DNA from: Sipunculus nudus
Lineage: Eukaryota > Annelida > Sipuncula > Golfingiida > Sipunculidae
NCBI GenBank assembly: GCA_026874595.1
Contig: CM049308.1
Span: 38,093,027 to 38,157,026, forward strand
Length of the DNA stretch: 64,000 nt
Reading direction: 5' to 3'
Positions 21,291 through 32,339 of the stretch are shown here, in pieces; position 1 is the stretch's first letter; each line of letters begins with the position of its first letter. The notes below the pieces were generated by a model. The model saw nothing but the letters and a program-made list of their open reading frames with translations, was not told the DNA's origin and ran no database searches. The position numbers and the translations under genes were made by a program.

Positions 21291-21959
21291 AGGTCTGAAT
21301 CTATAAATAGGCTGAGAAACTGCCAACTGTTTTAGATTTGGCAACAGATCAAGAGTTCATTCAGTGCAGCCAGATATAGGTCAAGAGTTCAATCAGTGCA
21401 GCCAAGAACAAGGCATGTGATCAAATCATGGTCGACATGTGAACACCTCATGGGCACCATGTGATCACCTAATAGGTAGCATGTGATCACTTCATGAGTA
21501 TTATGTGGTCACCTCATGTGTGTCATGCCCCTCAGAGCTGCATTTGGAGCCAATCTTTGAGCTTATGCAATGGTGTGGCTACTATTTCAGTTTTTGGAAA
21601 CAGGCCAAAGGTCAGTCTGGATCTATTTATAGCTTTGGCAGACTGCCAACTGTACCAGATTAGGCAACCGGTCAAGAGTTCACTAAGTGCAGCCAGGTAT
21701 AGGTCATGAGTTCACTCAGTGTAGTAGCTGCATTCTATTTATAGCTTTGGTAGACTTCCAACTGTGTCAGATTATGCAACAGGTCCAGAGTTCACTTAGT
21801 GCAGCCAGGTACAGGTAAAAAGTTTACTCAGTCTAGCAAGGTGCAGGTCATGAGTTCACTCATTGCAGTAGCCTGAGCAAGCAATTTGTCACAGTTCCCT
21901 TGCGGCAACTACCTATCTCACCTAAGCACGGTCAGTCCCATGCATCAAACTCAAGGTAA
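21291..21959 (+). repeat. Tandem-repeat patch, including a 22-bp minisatellite
   Basis: Four 22-bp units starting ATGTG.TCAC lie at 21437-21524. Around them, 'aagagttcactcagtgcagccaggtata'-type units recur near 21350, 21380, 21670, 21700, 21785 and 21850. A TGAGCTTATGCAATGGTGTGGC block at about 21558 resembles the start of family B. Confidence 0.65.
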
Positions 21960-22290
21960 GTTTGATGTATTGGCCTGATATTTTGACCTGTCTATGTGTC
22001 TTTGATGGCTTTCTCGTTCACAAGACAGGTGTCGCCACCTTCAGTGACTTTTGCCCTGTGAATGTGCCTGCTTATTTCAACAGAGGAATTTGATATATCA
22101 GCCAGAAATCGGGCATATTTATACATATCGAATAGCTTTGTCATATACAAGACTGGTGGTGCCACCTTCAATAAGTTTTGCACAGTGTGTGTCCCTGCTT
22201 ATATCTCAGGAGGGGTTTGATATATCATTCTGAAATTGGGCATATGTTTATATCTCTGATAGCTTCGTTGTATACAAGACTGGTGATGGG
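21960..22290 (+). repeat. Repeat family C, three ~128-bp tandem units
   Basis: Units start TTTGAT(G/A)TAT at about 21961, 22089 and 22217, each followed by GGGCATAT- or GACCTGTC-like sequence and 'acaagact'. The first two carry GGTGTCGCCACC (22028) and GGTGGTGCCACC (22155). Confidence 0.75.
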
Positions 22291-22959
22291 TAAAGCAAAA
22301 AAAAAAATCAAACCCGAAGCTAACCAACTCTCAATTGATTGCCTTTCCCTGTCGAAGACTGCAGGTTCAATGCCATCTCGCACAAGTCAAGACCAAGAGT
22401 CATTTCCGTTTTGTGTAGAGGTTCAGCACCAAAAGCTGATATGACTTTTGTAAGAGTGTATAGCGATTAGTCATTTGGTTTATGGTCTTCTTTACAACGT
22501 GGCAATAATAGCACTTACAATCTATTGCTGGTGTGACCACATTATTAGGAATAAATAGTTAGCCTAGCGCAATCCGCCAATAACTCAGTAATACAGAACT
22601 AAAACGTCTTTGAAGTATCTTTGCAGTATGAAATCTTGAAGACAATTAACCTGAAATGTCAAGCACTCTGCAATAAACGAAATACGATGTAGGCTGGCGG
22701 GTCAGGAGCCATCGAAGTAGTAACTGTCCAGAGCACAATTCCATGTTATACGTGATCAAGGCCTTTCAAAGATTTACACAATGTCTCCTTTCAAGAAATG
22801 TTTGGTTGAAATTATGAACATTCATTTTCATAGAGTTTATTTTTTTTGCATGTAAGGTAAGGAAATCAGTGACAAAATGCGTGTACATTACATGTAATCA
22901 CATGTATTAAAATGATTTTCGACATCGCCCATTTATAAACCAAACATTGCAGTTGAATT
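22291..22959. other. No gene seen
   Basis: A short stretch at 22340-22400 ('gactgcaggttcaatgcc') is reminiscent of a weak B box. Otherwise AT-rich sequence without features. Confidence 0.3.
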
Positions 22960-23735
22960 AACCTGGCAAATGTTAGGCATGCAGTTAACTAGATCCAGTT
23001 CACCATAAATGTGGATTTTGGCATCATTTATAGACTCCGATGCTTCGATCTCTATGGGACTCCAAGGCAGAGATACCAGCAAAGATTCTCATTTATTTTA
23101 AATTCAACATGACCGCCGAACAAAATTTATGAAACCACTGAATTTGGATCAATGGAATCCCTGATGTCAAAGACATAGGTACTGCCACTATATTTATTGT
23201 TTTTTGCTGCTCACAAGAGGCCATTTTGAAATCCAATAAAGTGGCAAAGAATAATTTAAAATAAGTATGGCCATGGCTTTAATGGAATTGCTGGTATCAC
23301 AACATAGATGTTGCTACCATTTTAAAATCTTATCCCATGCTCACAAATCCCGATATAAGTAAATGCGGATTAAAAATGGCGGCCATTTTGAAATTCAATT
23401 TGGCGGCCGAGCCATAAACATGTAACAAGTACAGCAATTTCTTTGGTTTTATATCTTGGTATCACAAACATGGATGCTGCCACCACTTGTATTCTTCTAC
23501 AGTGCTCACAAGAACAGAATTAAAAGCGTGTTCCAAATGGCGGCCATTTTGAAATTCAATATGGCGGCCTAACCTACTTTGTAAAGTTGTGTCAGTGGCT
23601 TCAATTGAATAAATGGTATCGCAAATATGGATGTTGCTACCAAGATGTCCAGATAAAGGCAAAACATAAGAAAAATAACGGCCATTTCGAAATATAAATT
23701 GGCGGAAGAAGACGCTGGTGAAAAAAATATACATG
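22960..23735 (+). repeat. Repeat family D with GGCGGCCATTTTGAAA motifs
   Basis: Four irregular ~150-bp modules carry 'ggtatcacaaacatgga' and 'tgctgccacc'-like blocks (about 23168, 23303, 23463, 23621), then 'ggcggccattttgaaattca' (about 23224, 23385, 23545, 23680). The TGCTGCCACC block resembles the shared 12-mer of families A to C. Confidence 0.7.
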
Positions 23736-23841
23736 ATATTTTTGGAATCAGCACCCCAAAATTGACAAAGTTAGCCAATAAAATCCATTTTAACATGGAA
23801 ACCCCGCTGGAAACATAACAAACTGTACTTGAAGCAGAACA

Positions 23842-24290
23842 TTAAAAAATTAAGTGTTTTTTGTCTTCGACTTCAACATTATTACATATAGGACAACCTC
23901 TTTCTTCAATTTTTAGTTTCCTATATTTTTTTGTAACGTCATCTTTAATGGTTTGAAATCTGCCAGTTTCTATTTTCATCGGGAATATACCACATTTAAG
24001 CTGAGCAAGTAATGATCTTTGCCGTCGTGTCATTAACTTTTTAACGTATACTTTACCATATGAGGTTTTGAAACTGGTATAAGTTCTCATTTTAGGCATT
24101 GATTGGCATTGTTTAATCCATTTATTTTGATAATCGGAACGCAACTTTTGTTCCAGATTACGTAAGCAGCATGACACCATTTCATTATATATGTGTAAAA
24201 GATTTTCCTGCGCCAGTTATCTGCGACTTGGTTATAATCCCATATGAAAACTTTCTTGGTCAGTCTACTATTATCCATATCCAACAAGTG
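23842..24290 (-). pseudogene. LINE fragment: C-terminal domain of a non-LTR retrotransposon ORF2
   Basis: Two overlapping minus-strand frames (24287-24087 and 24180-23842) join by a frameshift. The first contains NRLTKK-like sequence followed by VFIWDYNQVADNWRRK. The second contains LLAQLKCGIFPMKIETGRF and a GCPICNN...EDKKHLIF zinc-finger-like end. This is the same architecture as the LINE C-terminal frames at 36547-37110, so it is probably a 5'-truncated LINE tail inserted downstream of exon 3 of the IFI44-like gene. Confidence 0.65.
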
Positions 24291-24340
24291 ATTCCAAAAC
24301 GTAATATATTGATATGTGTGTGCGTCTATCTGTGCGTGTT

Positions 24341-24885
24341 ACCGGAGTTTTCTGGCTGTCTGTAGCGGTCCCTTTCACGGCCTGAGCAGTCACGTAACCC
24401 CAAACCGCTGAGTGTGTGTGTGTTTTTGCGTGTTACCCGAGTTGTCAGGCTTTGTGTGACGGTCCCTGTCAATGCCTGGGCGGTCACATAACCCCGATGT
24501 ACTGTGTGACAGTCTCTGTGTGTGTGTCTATCTGTGCGTGTTACCTGAGTGGTCAGGCTGTGTTTAGCGGTAACTGTCACTGCTTGGGCGGTCATATAAC
24601 CCCGATGTACTGTTTGACAGTCCGAGTGTGTGTGTCTATCTGTGCGTGTTACCTGAGTGGTCAGGCTGTGCTTAGCGGTAACTGTCACTGCTTGGGCGGT
24701 CATATAACCCCGATGTACTGTTTGATATTCTGTGTGTGTGCGTCTATTTGTGCGTGTTACCTGGGTGGTCAGGCTGTGTGCGTGTGTTTGCGTGTGTTAC
24801 CTGAGTGGTCAGGCTGTGTGTAGCAGTCCCCGTCACGGCCTGGGCGGTCACATAACCCCGGTACACAGAGTTGATGGTGTTGAAG
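24341..24885 (-). repeat. Tandem repeat of an exon 3' end plus splice donor (unit 108 bp)
   Basis: The last ~65 bases of IFI44-like exon 3 and the first ~40 bases of the following intron recur downstream in the same orientation. Donor GTAACAC(A/G)C sites are read on the minus strand at 24800, 24760, 24652, 24544, 24436 and 24342 (first base). Spacings are 40, 108, 108, 108 and 94. Three internal units keep the YVTAQA..T...SLTTQ-like coding pattern and an open frame across units, because 108 is a multiple of three. Each is also preceded by an AG, so it could look like a cassette exon. Confidence 0.8.
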
Positions 24886-26161
24886 AAGCTGGACTTGCCG
24901 GCCCCCACTGGCCCTATCAACAGGATGTTCTCCTTGGGAACACTCAGCTCCTCGTACGGCCGGTGGTCGCTCACTTCTTTCTTCAAACCGTCACGTATCT
25001 GAATGTTAAAAATAAAACTACAGGCCTGTTCTGCTGCATCTTTCAACATGAAAACATACTACCGTTGTTGACATCAGGTTGCTTAGTCTTACACTCTAGT
25101 AAACAAAAATCCCACATTTTTAATATTCCATAAATCTAACCATGGCTTAAGAACTTCCAGGACCTCAGCAAAATTCATTCATGAGTGAAAAATTATTAAA
25201 ATTAATGCTTCATATGTCGTTTGCTTGCTGTAGCTTTTTAGCTGCGAAAGTATACAGTGTCATCCGATTGAATTTTCTTGATATTTATATATTATATTTC
25301 TCACTTGGTCTGTCCATTCTTCTACCGCCTTTCTCCATGGTTTGCTCTCGTCATATTCTATAGAATTAAAAAAAACATGACTTTCGAAAATGTATGCACC
25401 TGAAAGAAAGTTGTATGAATGGTTTAGGAAAATATTTATGCATGTTTGACATATTACTATACAATCAAACTACGCAATACAATTACTATGTGATAATTAT
25501 CAACTGGTAACATAACAATTTTTCAGAAGACAAACATAAGTAAGCTGTAATCTAAATTTCTAAATTACACTATATAAGAAATAATTGTATGCCTATAGAA
25601 GAAGATTACCGAGTATTTGGTAAACTTGAAAATCCATAAAGTTGTAATTTGAACCACAAAATTGGTCAGTGCTGTGGCCGTTGTTCTGAAATGCATAGTT
25701 GGCCAAACTCACAGTCGTTCCACAGCTAGTATATACATCTCCAGTTTTATTACGTTTCCCAGTCCAAAATACTAACTCAGTCGCGTTGGAGCTACCGAAG
25801 TATGGCCCATAATCCGGGTATGGGCAGATATTGGGATTTATTCCAGGATATTTCAGAGCTTGCGAGTTTTGTGGGTCACGGAGTCTGAAGATAAATGCTT
25901 GTGGGTCGTTTATCCAACTTCCACTCCCTTGCCAGGTCAGGGATGTGTAACCACCAAACACGTAACCAGCTTGGTTGTAGGCAACACATACGGTTGGACC
26001 CTTATTGTCACATGTATTATGGAAAACGGCCGAATCACATCCGTCTTGGTCTGCAGAGAAAATCAGTTTCAATGACCCTCTCTTCCCAATCCACTCAAGC
26101 AACTGTTTCTTTTCCTTGATGTTAAGATTATATTTTCCATACTTTGCGGCCATGGTTTGTT
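24801..26161 (-). CDS. IFI44L: Interferon-induced protein 44-like gene, first three coding exons
   Basis: Exon 1 is 26161-25610 with ATG at 26153 (AAACCATGG context) just after a TTTTCAG acceptor, so an upstream non-coding exon is likely. It encodes a TLDc domain (LLEWIGKRGSLKLIFSADQD and FGGYTSLTW). Donor CTCG|GTAATC at 25609. Exon 2 is 25357-25305 (53 bases): acceptor TCTATAG, donor GTGAGA; it encodes the Trp-rich linker KPWRKAVEEWTDQ. Exon 3 is 24998-24801 (198 bases): acceptor CATTCAG, donor GTAACA; it encodes the start of the GTPase domain with the P-loop GPVGAGKSS and then FFNTINS. The phases of all three joins agree. Proteins of this family are TLDc plus GTPase-like proteins induced in immune responses. 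Later GTPase exons are not visible downstream; a LINE tail lies at 23842-24290. Whether the gene is complete elsewhere or truncated cannot be told. In bivalves this family is often expanded. Confidence 0.85.
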
Positions 26162-26434
26162 CTGAAAATGAAAGACAATGTATCAATGTTGATTTACACA
26201 AATAAGAAACGTATAATCCAGTATATTCTCACGTTTATTTAAAAAATATACTACAGGAGTCTGTGTATGGTATTTCTAGCAATCAACGTGAAGCCTGAGC
26301 TATATGATTCAAGCGTTCTATGTACGGAGGTAGTTCTACAACTAGCATCATTGACTAATAAGGGAGAATGAGGTTGGAGTGATAGTGTTAATTAATCTAT
26401 TCATAACTTAAATAAATTACGAAAGGAAAACACT
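26162..26434. other. Upstream region of the IFI44-like gene
   Basis: Contains the intron preceding coding exon 1 (acceptor at 26162-26163). No interferon-response-like element or TATA box could be called with confidence. Confidence 0.35.
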
Positions 26435-26640
26435 CTAAAAAATGACGTTTCACAGATGTTTTACATGATGTTAAGCATGTTTTGTATGCAAACATGTTTC
26501 AATTTTAAACATGTTTCAAAACATGTTTCACCGTTTTTTTCAAAATTGGGTCCATTGAAACATCATGCTATGTCGTTACATGTGTGAAACATGTGTAACA
26601 CATGTTTCAAGACATGTCTCGCGCGGGCAATTACATTTTA
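26435..26640 (+). repeat. Array of AACATGTTT palindromes, copy at 26.5 kb
   Basis: Opens with CACTCTAAAAAATGACGTTTC and contains several AAACATGTTTC-type palindromes. The same motif forms larger arrays at 32340-33035, 44745-45440 and 57100-57795, which end in the inverse TTTTTAGAGTG. The opening here and that ending are inverse, as in the terminal repeats of a MITE. Confidence 0.7.
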
Positions 26641-27060
26641 CCTTGTTTAATCGCCGTTATTTTTTGCCACTGATCACATGACCGGATATTCTCCCAATTC
26701 ATATGATTAACTGATTGCCAGTGATCGCGGGAAAGATGAAAACTTCCGAGAAAACGGAACGTGATTTTGAGCAATTACCAGGTCCACCTTTGATGATATT
26801 CAGTCTTGGGCTCAGAGAAGGTTTCCTGTAGCAACCCAAAATATAATTTGCCAGAAATTAAAAGGTGAGTCAAACGTTAAGTTTGTGAACAGTATATATA
26901 TTCATAATATCGCTCATAGAGATACAAATATTCATACTTTATATAAAGTACAACCACATTTTACCTTCACAAGAATTAATATGCAATGTAAAGTACAAAC
27001 CACCATTCAAATACAGTAATGTCATTTATGAGACAATTCATATACAAGGGTATGTACAGG
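26641..27060 (+). other. Short exon-like stretch, otherwise featureless
   Basis: On the plus strand about 26793-26864 is open, looks protein-like (FDDIQSWAQRRFPVATQNII) and ends AAAAG|GTGAGT, a consensus splice donor. No start or following exon was found, and the stretch may be repeat-derived. Confidence 0.25.
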
Positions 27061-27420
27061 ATTTTAGAAAGGTGGGTGGGGGGGGGGGATCTAACCTCGG
27101 GGGGATTTCCGAAATAAAAGTCCTTACTTTTCAAAAGCTGATGGGATACAGCCCTCTGAAGGGCCAATAATTCACTGGTTGTCATTGTAAAGGGGGGGGG
27201 GGATTCTTGACCCCTTGGAACCCCGAACCCCACAATTCCGTGCCCCTGAATATAAGACTTTCCAGTGCACTTATTCCATGTGAGTCCAGAACACAAATAA
27301 GTAGAAGGGTCAATTTATCTTCGGGGGGGGGGGGGGGGGTCAACCCCCCCTCCATATTGATGCCCCTGCAAGTAAGTACATTTAAGAGGGGGCAATCAAG
27401 CAAGCAGGAATGTTAATGAC
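27061..27420. repeat. Poly-G-rich repeat fragments
   Basis: G runs at about 27070-27087, 27191-27201 and 27324-27340 separated by related blocks ('gacc.cttggaacccc', 'tgcccctg.aa'). They look like pieces of one dispersed repeat in both orientations. No coding potential. Confidence 0.5.
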
Positions 27421-27899
27421 TATAGCAGTCTTTAAAATTTGGAGTGTTTTTCATATTTAAAAAAATTGATTTAAAATAGACATGTTGTTTTTATATTTTT
27501 AAAAGTATAACAAGTGGTCATTAGCAGCTTTTTATTAGAAACTACTGTACCAAATTCAGTTTGGTTCAGCATAACCATGACCCAACTTTGGGTGCATTGT
27601 GGACGCAAGTTAACATGTATAGGCTGCTGAGTAGGTAAGATATTTATTTATCAAATGTGATGCAAGAAGTAGGCTGTGCAAAGATAATTTTGTTAAATTT
27701 TTCAAGGCAGTTTTATTGAAACCTTGAATTTGAAGATGAATAAGGAAAACATAAGTAATTTGTGATCAGAATGATAAAATTAGCAAATTCAAAACCTGTA
27801 ATTATGTGCAATATCATATTTGTGTAGATTAAAATCTGCAGCATGTTCAAAAATTACCTCATGGGCACATCATAAACAAAATGGTAATTTATGCATCTT
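27421..27899. other. No gene seen
   Basis: AT-rich sequence without recognisable features. Confidence 0.35.
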
Positions 27900-28560
27900 A
27901 TCAATGCTGAATGTGTGCACATGGGTGGTGATGGTGGAATAGGTTCCAGAGTAACAAGGCCAGATGTGTGAATGGAGTCCAGGGTACCAATGCTTGATGT
28001 GTGGTGCTTGTGGATTTTGGTCAGGGTACCAAGGCTGGGTGTGTGTACATGGGTGTTGGTGGGACTGGGTTGAGAGTACCAAGTCTGGTGGTGAACTTAG
28101 GTCCAGGGCACCAAGGCTGGATGAATGTACATGGGTGTTGGTGGAATGGGGTCCAGGGTACCAAGAATGGATGTGTGCACATTTGTAGTGTTGGGGGAAT
28201 AGGGTCCAGGGTACCAGTGTTGGATGCATGCATATGGGTGGTGCTTGTGGAATAGGGTTCAGGATACCAAGTCTGGATGGTTGAAAACATGACTGGTGGT
28301 GGTACCAAGGCTGGTTGTGTGCAGACGGTGTTGATGAAACTGGGTCTAGGGTATCAAGGTTGGATGTGTGTACATGGGTGTTGGTGGAATGGAGTCCAGG
28401 GTACCAAGGCTGGATGTGTGTACATGGGTGTTGGTGTTGGGACTGCATTGGATACCCAGGCTGGGTGGGTAAATATTGGTGGTGGGAAGGTTTCCAGGGT
28501 ACCAAGGTTGGATGTGGGTATATTGGTGGTTATGGTGGTAAAGTGGTTCCAGTTTTCCCA
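27900..28560 (+). repeat. Minisatellite of about 54 bp with a long open frame on the minus strand
   Basis: About twelve irregular units contain 'gtccagggtaccaaggctgg', ATGTGTGTACATGGGTG and TTGGTGGAAT. On the minus strand the 28505-27870 frame is open for 211 codons with a degenerate 18-residue repeat (HSTNTHVHT and PWYPG pieces), because the unit length is a multiple of three. No independent evidence of translation. Confidence 0.75.
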
Positions 28561-28675
28561 TGTTAGAGTGAATTTGGGGAGAGAGTGAATATTTAATTTA
28601 GTAATTCTTGCTTCACTTTATCAAATTTTTTTTATTTTTACACAAGTATGCAAATTTTTCCCTCTTGTATAATTT
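28561..28675. other. Spacer before the macro-repeat array
   Basis: AT-rich. The similarity to the ends of the 12.3-kb units begins at TTGGTAATAG (28676). Confidence 0.5.
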
Positions 28676-29202
28676 TTGGTAATAGTTGAAGTTTTCTAGA
28701 ACATATTTGCAGGTAACATATTTTTAATCCTCGATTAAATATAAAGTACATGTGATGTTTTACCTTGTTATTGTCAATGCCACTGAATTATTAAATGACA
28801 GATGCTTGCAACATATTTTGCTAACCAACAGCTTTAAACCCTGAGGGGTCTTTGATTCAATTGATGTAAACATTCATATTATTCCATTAAAGAGGTATAA
28901 CTTTTAGAGGCCTTATTCTTATATATCATCATTATGTTACCAGGTGTAAACAGTATTTGAATAAAATGTAAGAAGTGGACATTTTCATTTTATGAAAAAA
29001 ACCTCCATATAAATAACTGTTATAAATTCTTCTTGGACTTGTGTCAGTATCTAGCTGATGTCAGTGCATTCCATGCAGCTGCATGCATGTTTAAGAACTG
29101 TCAGCTGTGTTTCTGACAATTAATACTATTTCATCTTTTTGTCCAAACTGACTATGGAAATAACACAATTTAGCCACTGATAAATTGCTACACCTTTTTC
29201 AG

Positions 29203-29402
29203 AAAGATGTCAAAGAAGATGCATTTTGTACACAAGAGGGTACAGAACCAACACCTGTTTTATCATAGACAATGGAGAAGTGAGGTCAGGTGCTATTTTG
29301 GGTGACACCATGAAAATATGTTTAATTGAGAATGGTTCAGTATGGAAAACCTCGTACCCACTTCGAGGTACAGTACTTCCTCACACCCTATTCCTAATAT
29401 AA
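29203..29402 (+). CDS. Candidate terminal exon, unrecognised (unit 1)
   Basis: A ACACCTTTTTCAG splice-acceptor-like site ends at 29202. After two bases a 66-codon frame runs to TAA 29400-29402. It is Cys- and Arg-rich at first (RCQRRCILYTRGYRTNTCF) and then acidic/hydrophobic. The same frame is open in units 2 and 3. A second frame here (29342-29524, starting MENLVPTS) is also open in units 1 and 2 but is cut short in unit 3. I cannot name the product. Confidence 0.4.
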
Positions 29403-32339
29403 CTAACCCAGCACAATACATGCAACTTCTCAACCCACTTCAGGAAGAGCGTCTTAAAAATAAAGTGCCCAATAAGGACAAGTCAACTTCTTCCACAGTT
29501 TGTGGCTGCATTAAAATAATTTAGTATTTGATTCTTTTGTTACATCCTTAGTGTTCTACATATTTTCTAAGAAATCTTTTATGAATTTTACTATTCACAT
29601 ATGTAAAATGTTTCACTCTTTTTTTATGGTAATTGGATTTTTCCAACTCTTACAAATGTTTGATGAATCACTGTGAACATACAGCAGTTACTTAATCTTG
29701 TACAATCTGGCTGATTTATCATGTATTTCATTATTTGTATGAGGCTTCATTTGCACCAAATTTGTATTTATGTTAAAGTTCCAAATGTGATGGTACAGGC
29801 TATATATGGCAAATGTGTAATTTGTAGTATTTAATTGTCATGATTGATTGCATAAATGTAATTTAGTAAAGCTTCAAGTATTTACAAACGGAGGCCTAGT
29901 TTTAGGATTCTAATTTATATTAAAGTGATACCAACCAAGGATTCGGTATTATGAAAATATTAGGTGTTTAATGAGGGTGCTTTCAGTATTGCTCTGATAG
30001 ATTCTTTTGGTACACTAATCAGAATAGCAGCTGATGTGCCTCTCAACTATGCTGAATTGCTGAGAAATCTTCAGTCATGGAAGACTTAGTTGATGACAGC
30101 CTTTTCTGTATTTTATATTACCCTTTTTGGCTGTAAAAAATTGGCTGTAGTCAGACTGAAGCCAGGAACACTGAAAGTAAATAAATTGGTATGTCTGAAT
30201 TATGTAAATGCTCATTCATGATCTGAGATAAGTTTTGCTACCTACTAATACATATAAATATTATACAGTCAGTTTTATATTATTGCGATACTTGCGGTTG
30301 TTACAGTGCATGCAAAAATTTATAGTATTGGGACATTTAATTTGCATTTTTTTCATGCTAGTAAACCTAAGTTGTTTTCTGCTTCAGGATGTGTTAGGTT
30401 AGATTGTAGAAAACTGTCCAACATAAAAAAAATATATCTAAAAGGAGTATACTTCATATAAAAAAATTAACACTCGTAAAATATAATGCATGTTTCAAGT
30501 TTTCTTATGGAAGAAGAAAGAGATTTAATGTTAAGAAAAATTTGATACACTTATATGTTCTTATATCTATTAGAAAATTCAAGAGCAACTTTTTCAGAGT
30601 TTTTTATCAAATAATTATTCAACTTTACAGTTTTAGCTCGCTGACTAAGACGCTTTGGCTTTTAAGTGTTTAGAATGAAATGCAAGCTGTAAATTTTCAG
30701 TTGTAAATTGTAATAGGTTTAAACTTATTTATTATATATTAAAGCTATGAGAGCAGCTACTTTAACCATTATTTAAATGTTTTGAATCTGTTTTCTCTTA
30801 AATTGTCGACTTAGTTGATTTTTTAAATTAAATTTCTGAAATTAAATATTGAAATAAAACTTGCAAATTGGTGTATACATTATAGCATTTCATTCAAATC
30901 TCTTAAGCTGGCTGGGCATTATTTAGCATAACACTGGTGCTTGCAATCAGGTATATTGAGTAAAAGTTCATATAATTTCATTTTTAGCTTAACTGGCAAT
31001 ATGTTAAACCAGTTTTTAGAAATAATAATTAAGATTTTTCTTAATCAAATGGATTCTTTCATCACCAATCTTTTTTTCATTATTGCAATTATTAAATTAA
31101 ATGTGTATTATTATACGTTCACCTCCACTTACTTCCTTATTGTATATTTAAAAGGGTTTCACACAGTCCAAGTGGGTATTTATTACATGCATGTTACAGT
31201 CGGAATATGAAATCTTTAATTTTACAAATGAGTAATCATGAGAGGCTCCAGCATCTTTCAGGTTGTCCATAAAATAGTAAAATTGACACCAAACACACCA
31301 AATGTGTAAGTAATACAACTCGGTAGAGCAAATTATGTGTATATTTATATGCTGAACATTTTTAAAATATTAATAAAAAAATTAAATATTGCCTTATTTC
31401 CATCTACTAGGATTTTATACAAATTTTCTCTTTACCAATTCCAGCTGAGCGCCATGACCAACAAGTTCCTTGTTATTCATTGTACAGAGATCAGATTAGG
31501 TTTGCCAGGTTTAATAATTGTTGTAATTCATAGTTAATAATATTTGTGTATACAGCTATGGGGAAGACAAAATTGTACCAGTACTGGTACATTCAGTATT
31601 GATATGATTAATGAGTACGTGCAGACAACAGATATTTAAGTAGATACTAAATAACTTTATCTTATTGCTGTTAATGTGCGTGACTACATCTCTTGTAAAA
31701 GAACACTTACAGAAAACTGTGTATTTCAGATATAATATACATGGCCATTTCTGATAAAGGTCTGCACTATGTATTCCACATTTTTATGCCAAGCATTTTT
31801 AAACTAACGAAAATTATGTAGAAGCCATGAACTGCCATCAAACTATCAGCTTTGCCCATTTTAAATATACTGATATATAAAAGATTCTTTTTTTCATCTT
31901 TTGAGATAAGAGTTCCTGCCTTTTATAATGATATGGGACCAGTTATGAGTCTTAGACTTATACATGATATTTTAAATCACTTTTTATATGTTTCTATACC
32001 CACAATAAGTAATTCTGTTTTGATATATGTTTCTATTATTATGATACATATTGTTTCGTCTTCAGCACCTGACTGTAATGTATTTGATCTGGGAAATTTA
32101 AGGAGGCAATCAATAATTTCCAGGTAGCTTTATATAATAACCCATAATTGATAACCCATACTGGAAACGTTTCCTGTTCAGTGCATCCTCTAAATAAGAA
32201 AGCATTGTCTAAGGAATAAATGTTATCTTTCCAGTAAATTTGTGAGTTGTTTCATCAGAAGCACCTCGTCAGGTTTTCAAAATGGTTGCAGTGGACATAA
32301 AACGGCAAATACAAACAACAAAGAACATTTTCTGTGACT
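29403..32339 (+). other. AT-rich body of unit 1
   Basis: Contains exon-like pieces without convincing context. One at about 29984-30221 (IALIDSFGTLIRIAAD...) is open in units 2 and 3 but has a TAG at 30087-30089 here. A stretch at about 31444-31460 ('cagctgagcgccatgacc') resembles the closing block of repeat family A. The small frames at 31337-31537 and 31852-32127 are AT-driven. Confidence 0.45.

Noticed and set aside
24416-25133. Plus-strand frames of 135 and 133 codons
   Set aside because: They are antisense to the tandem exon-end repeat and exon 3 of the IFI44-like gene.
29342-29524. 60-codon frame starting MENLVPTS, kept in units 1 and 2
   Set aside because: It overlaps the 66-codon exon-like frame, is truncated in unit 3 by a one-base deletion, and has no acceptor or start context of its own. 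Treated as a shadow.
31852-32127. 91-codon frame retained in all three units
   Set aside because: The whole unit is conserved, the composition is AT-driven, and there is no splice or start context.
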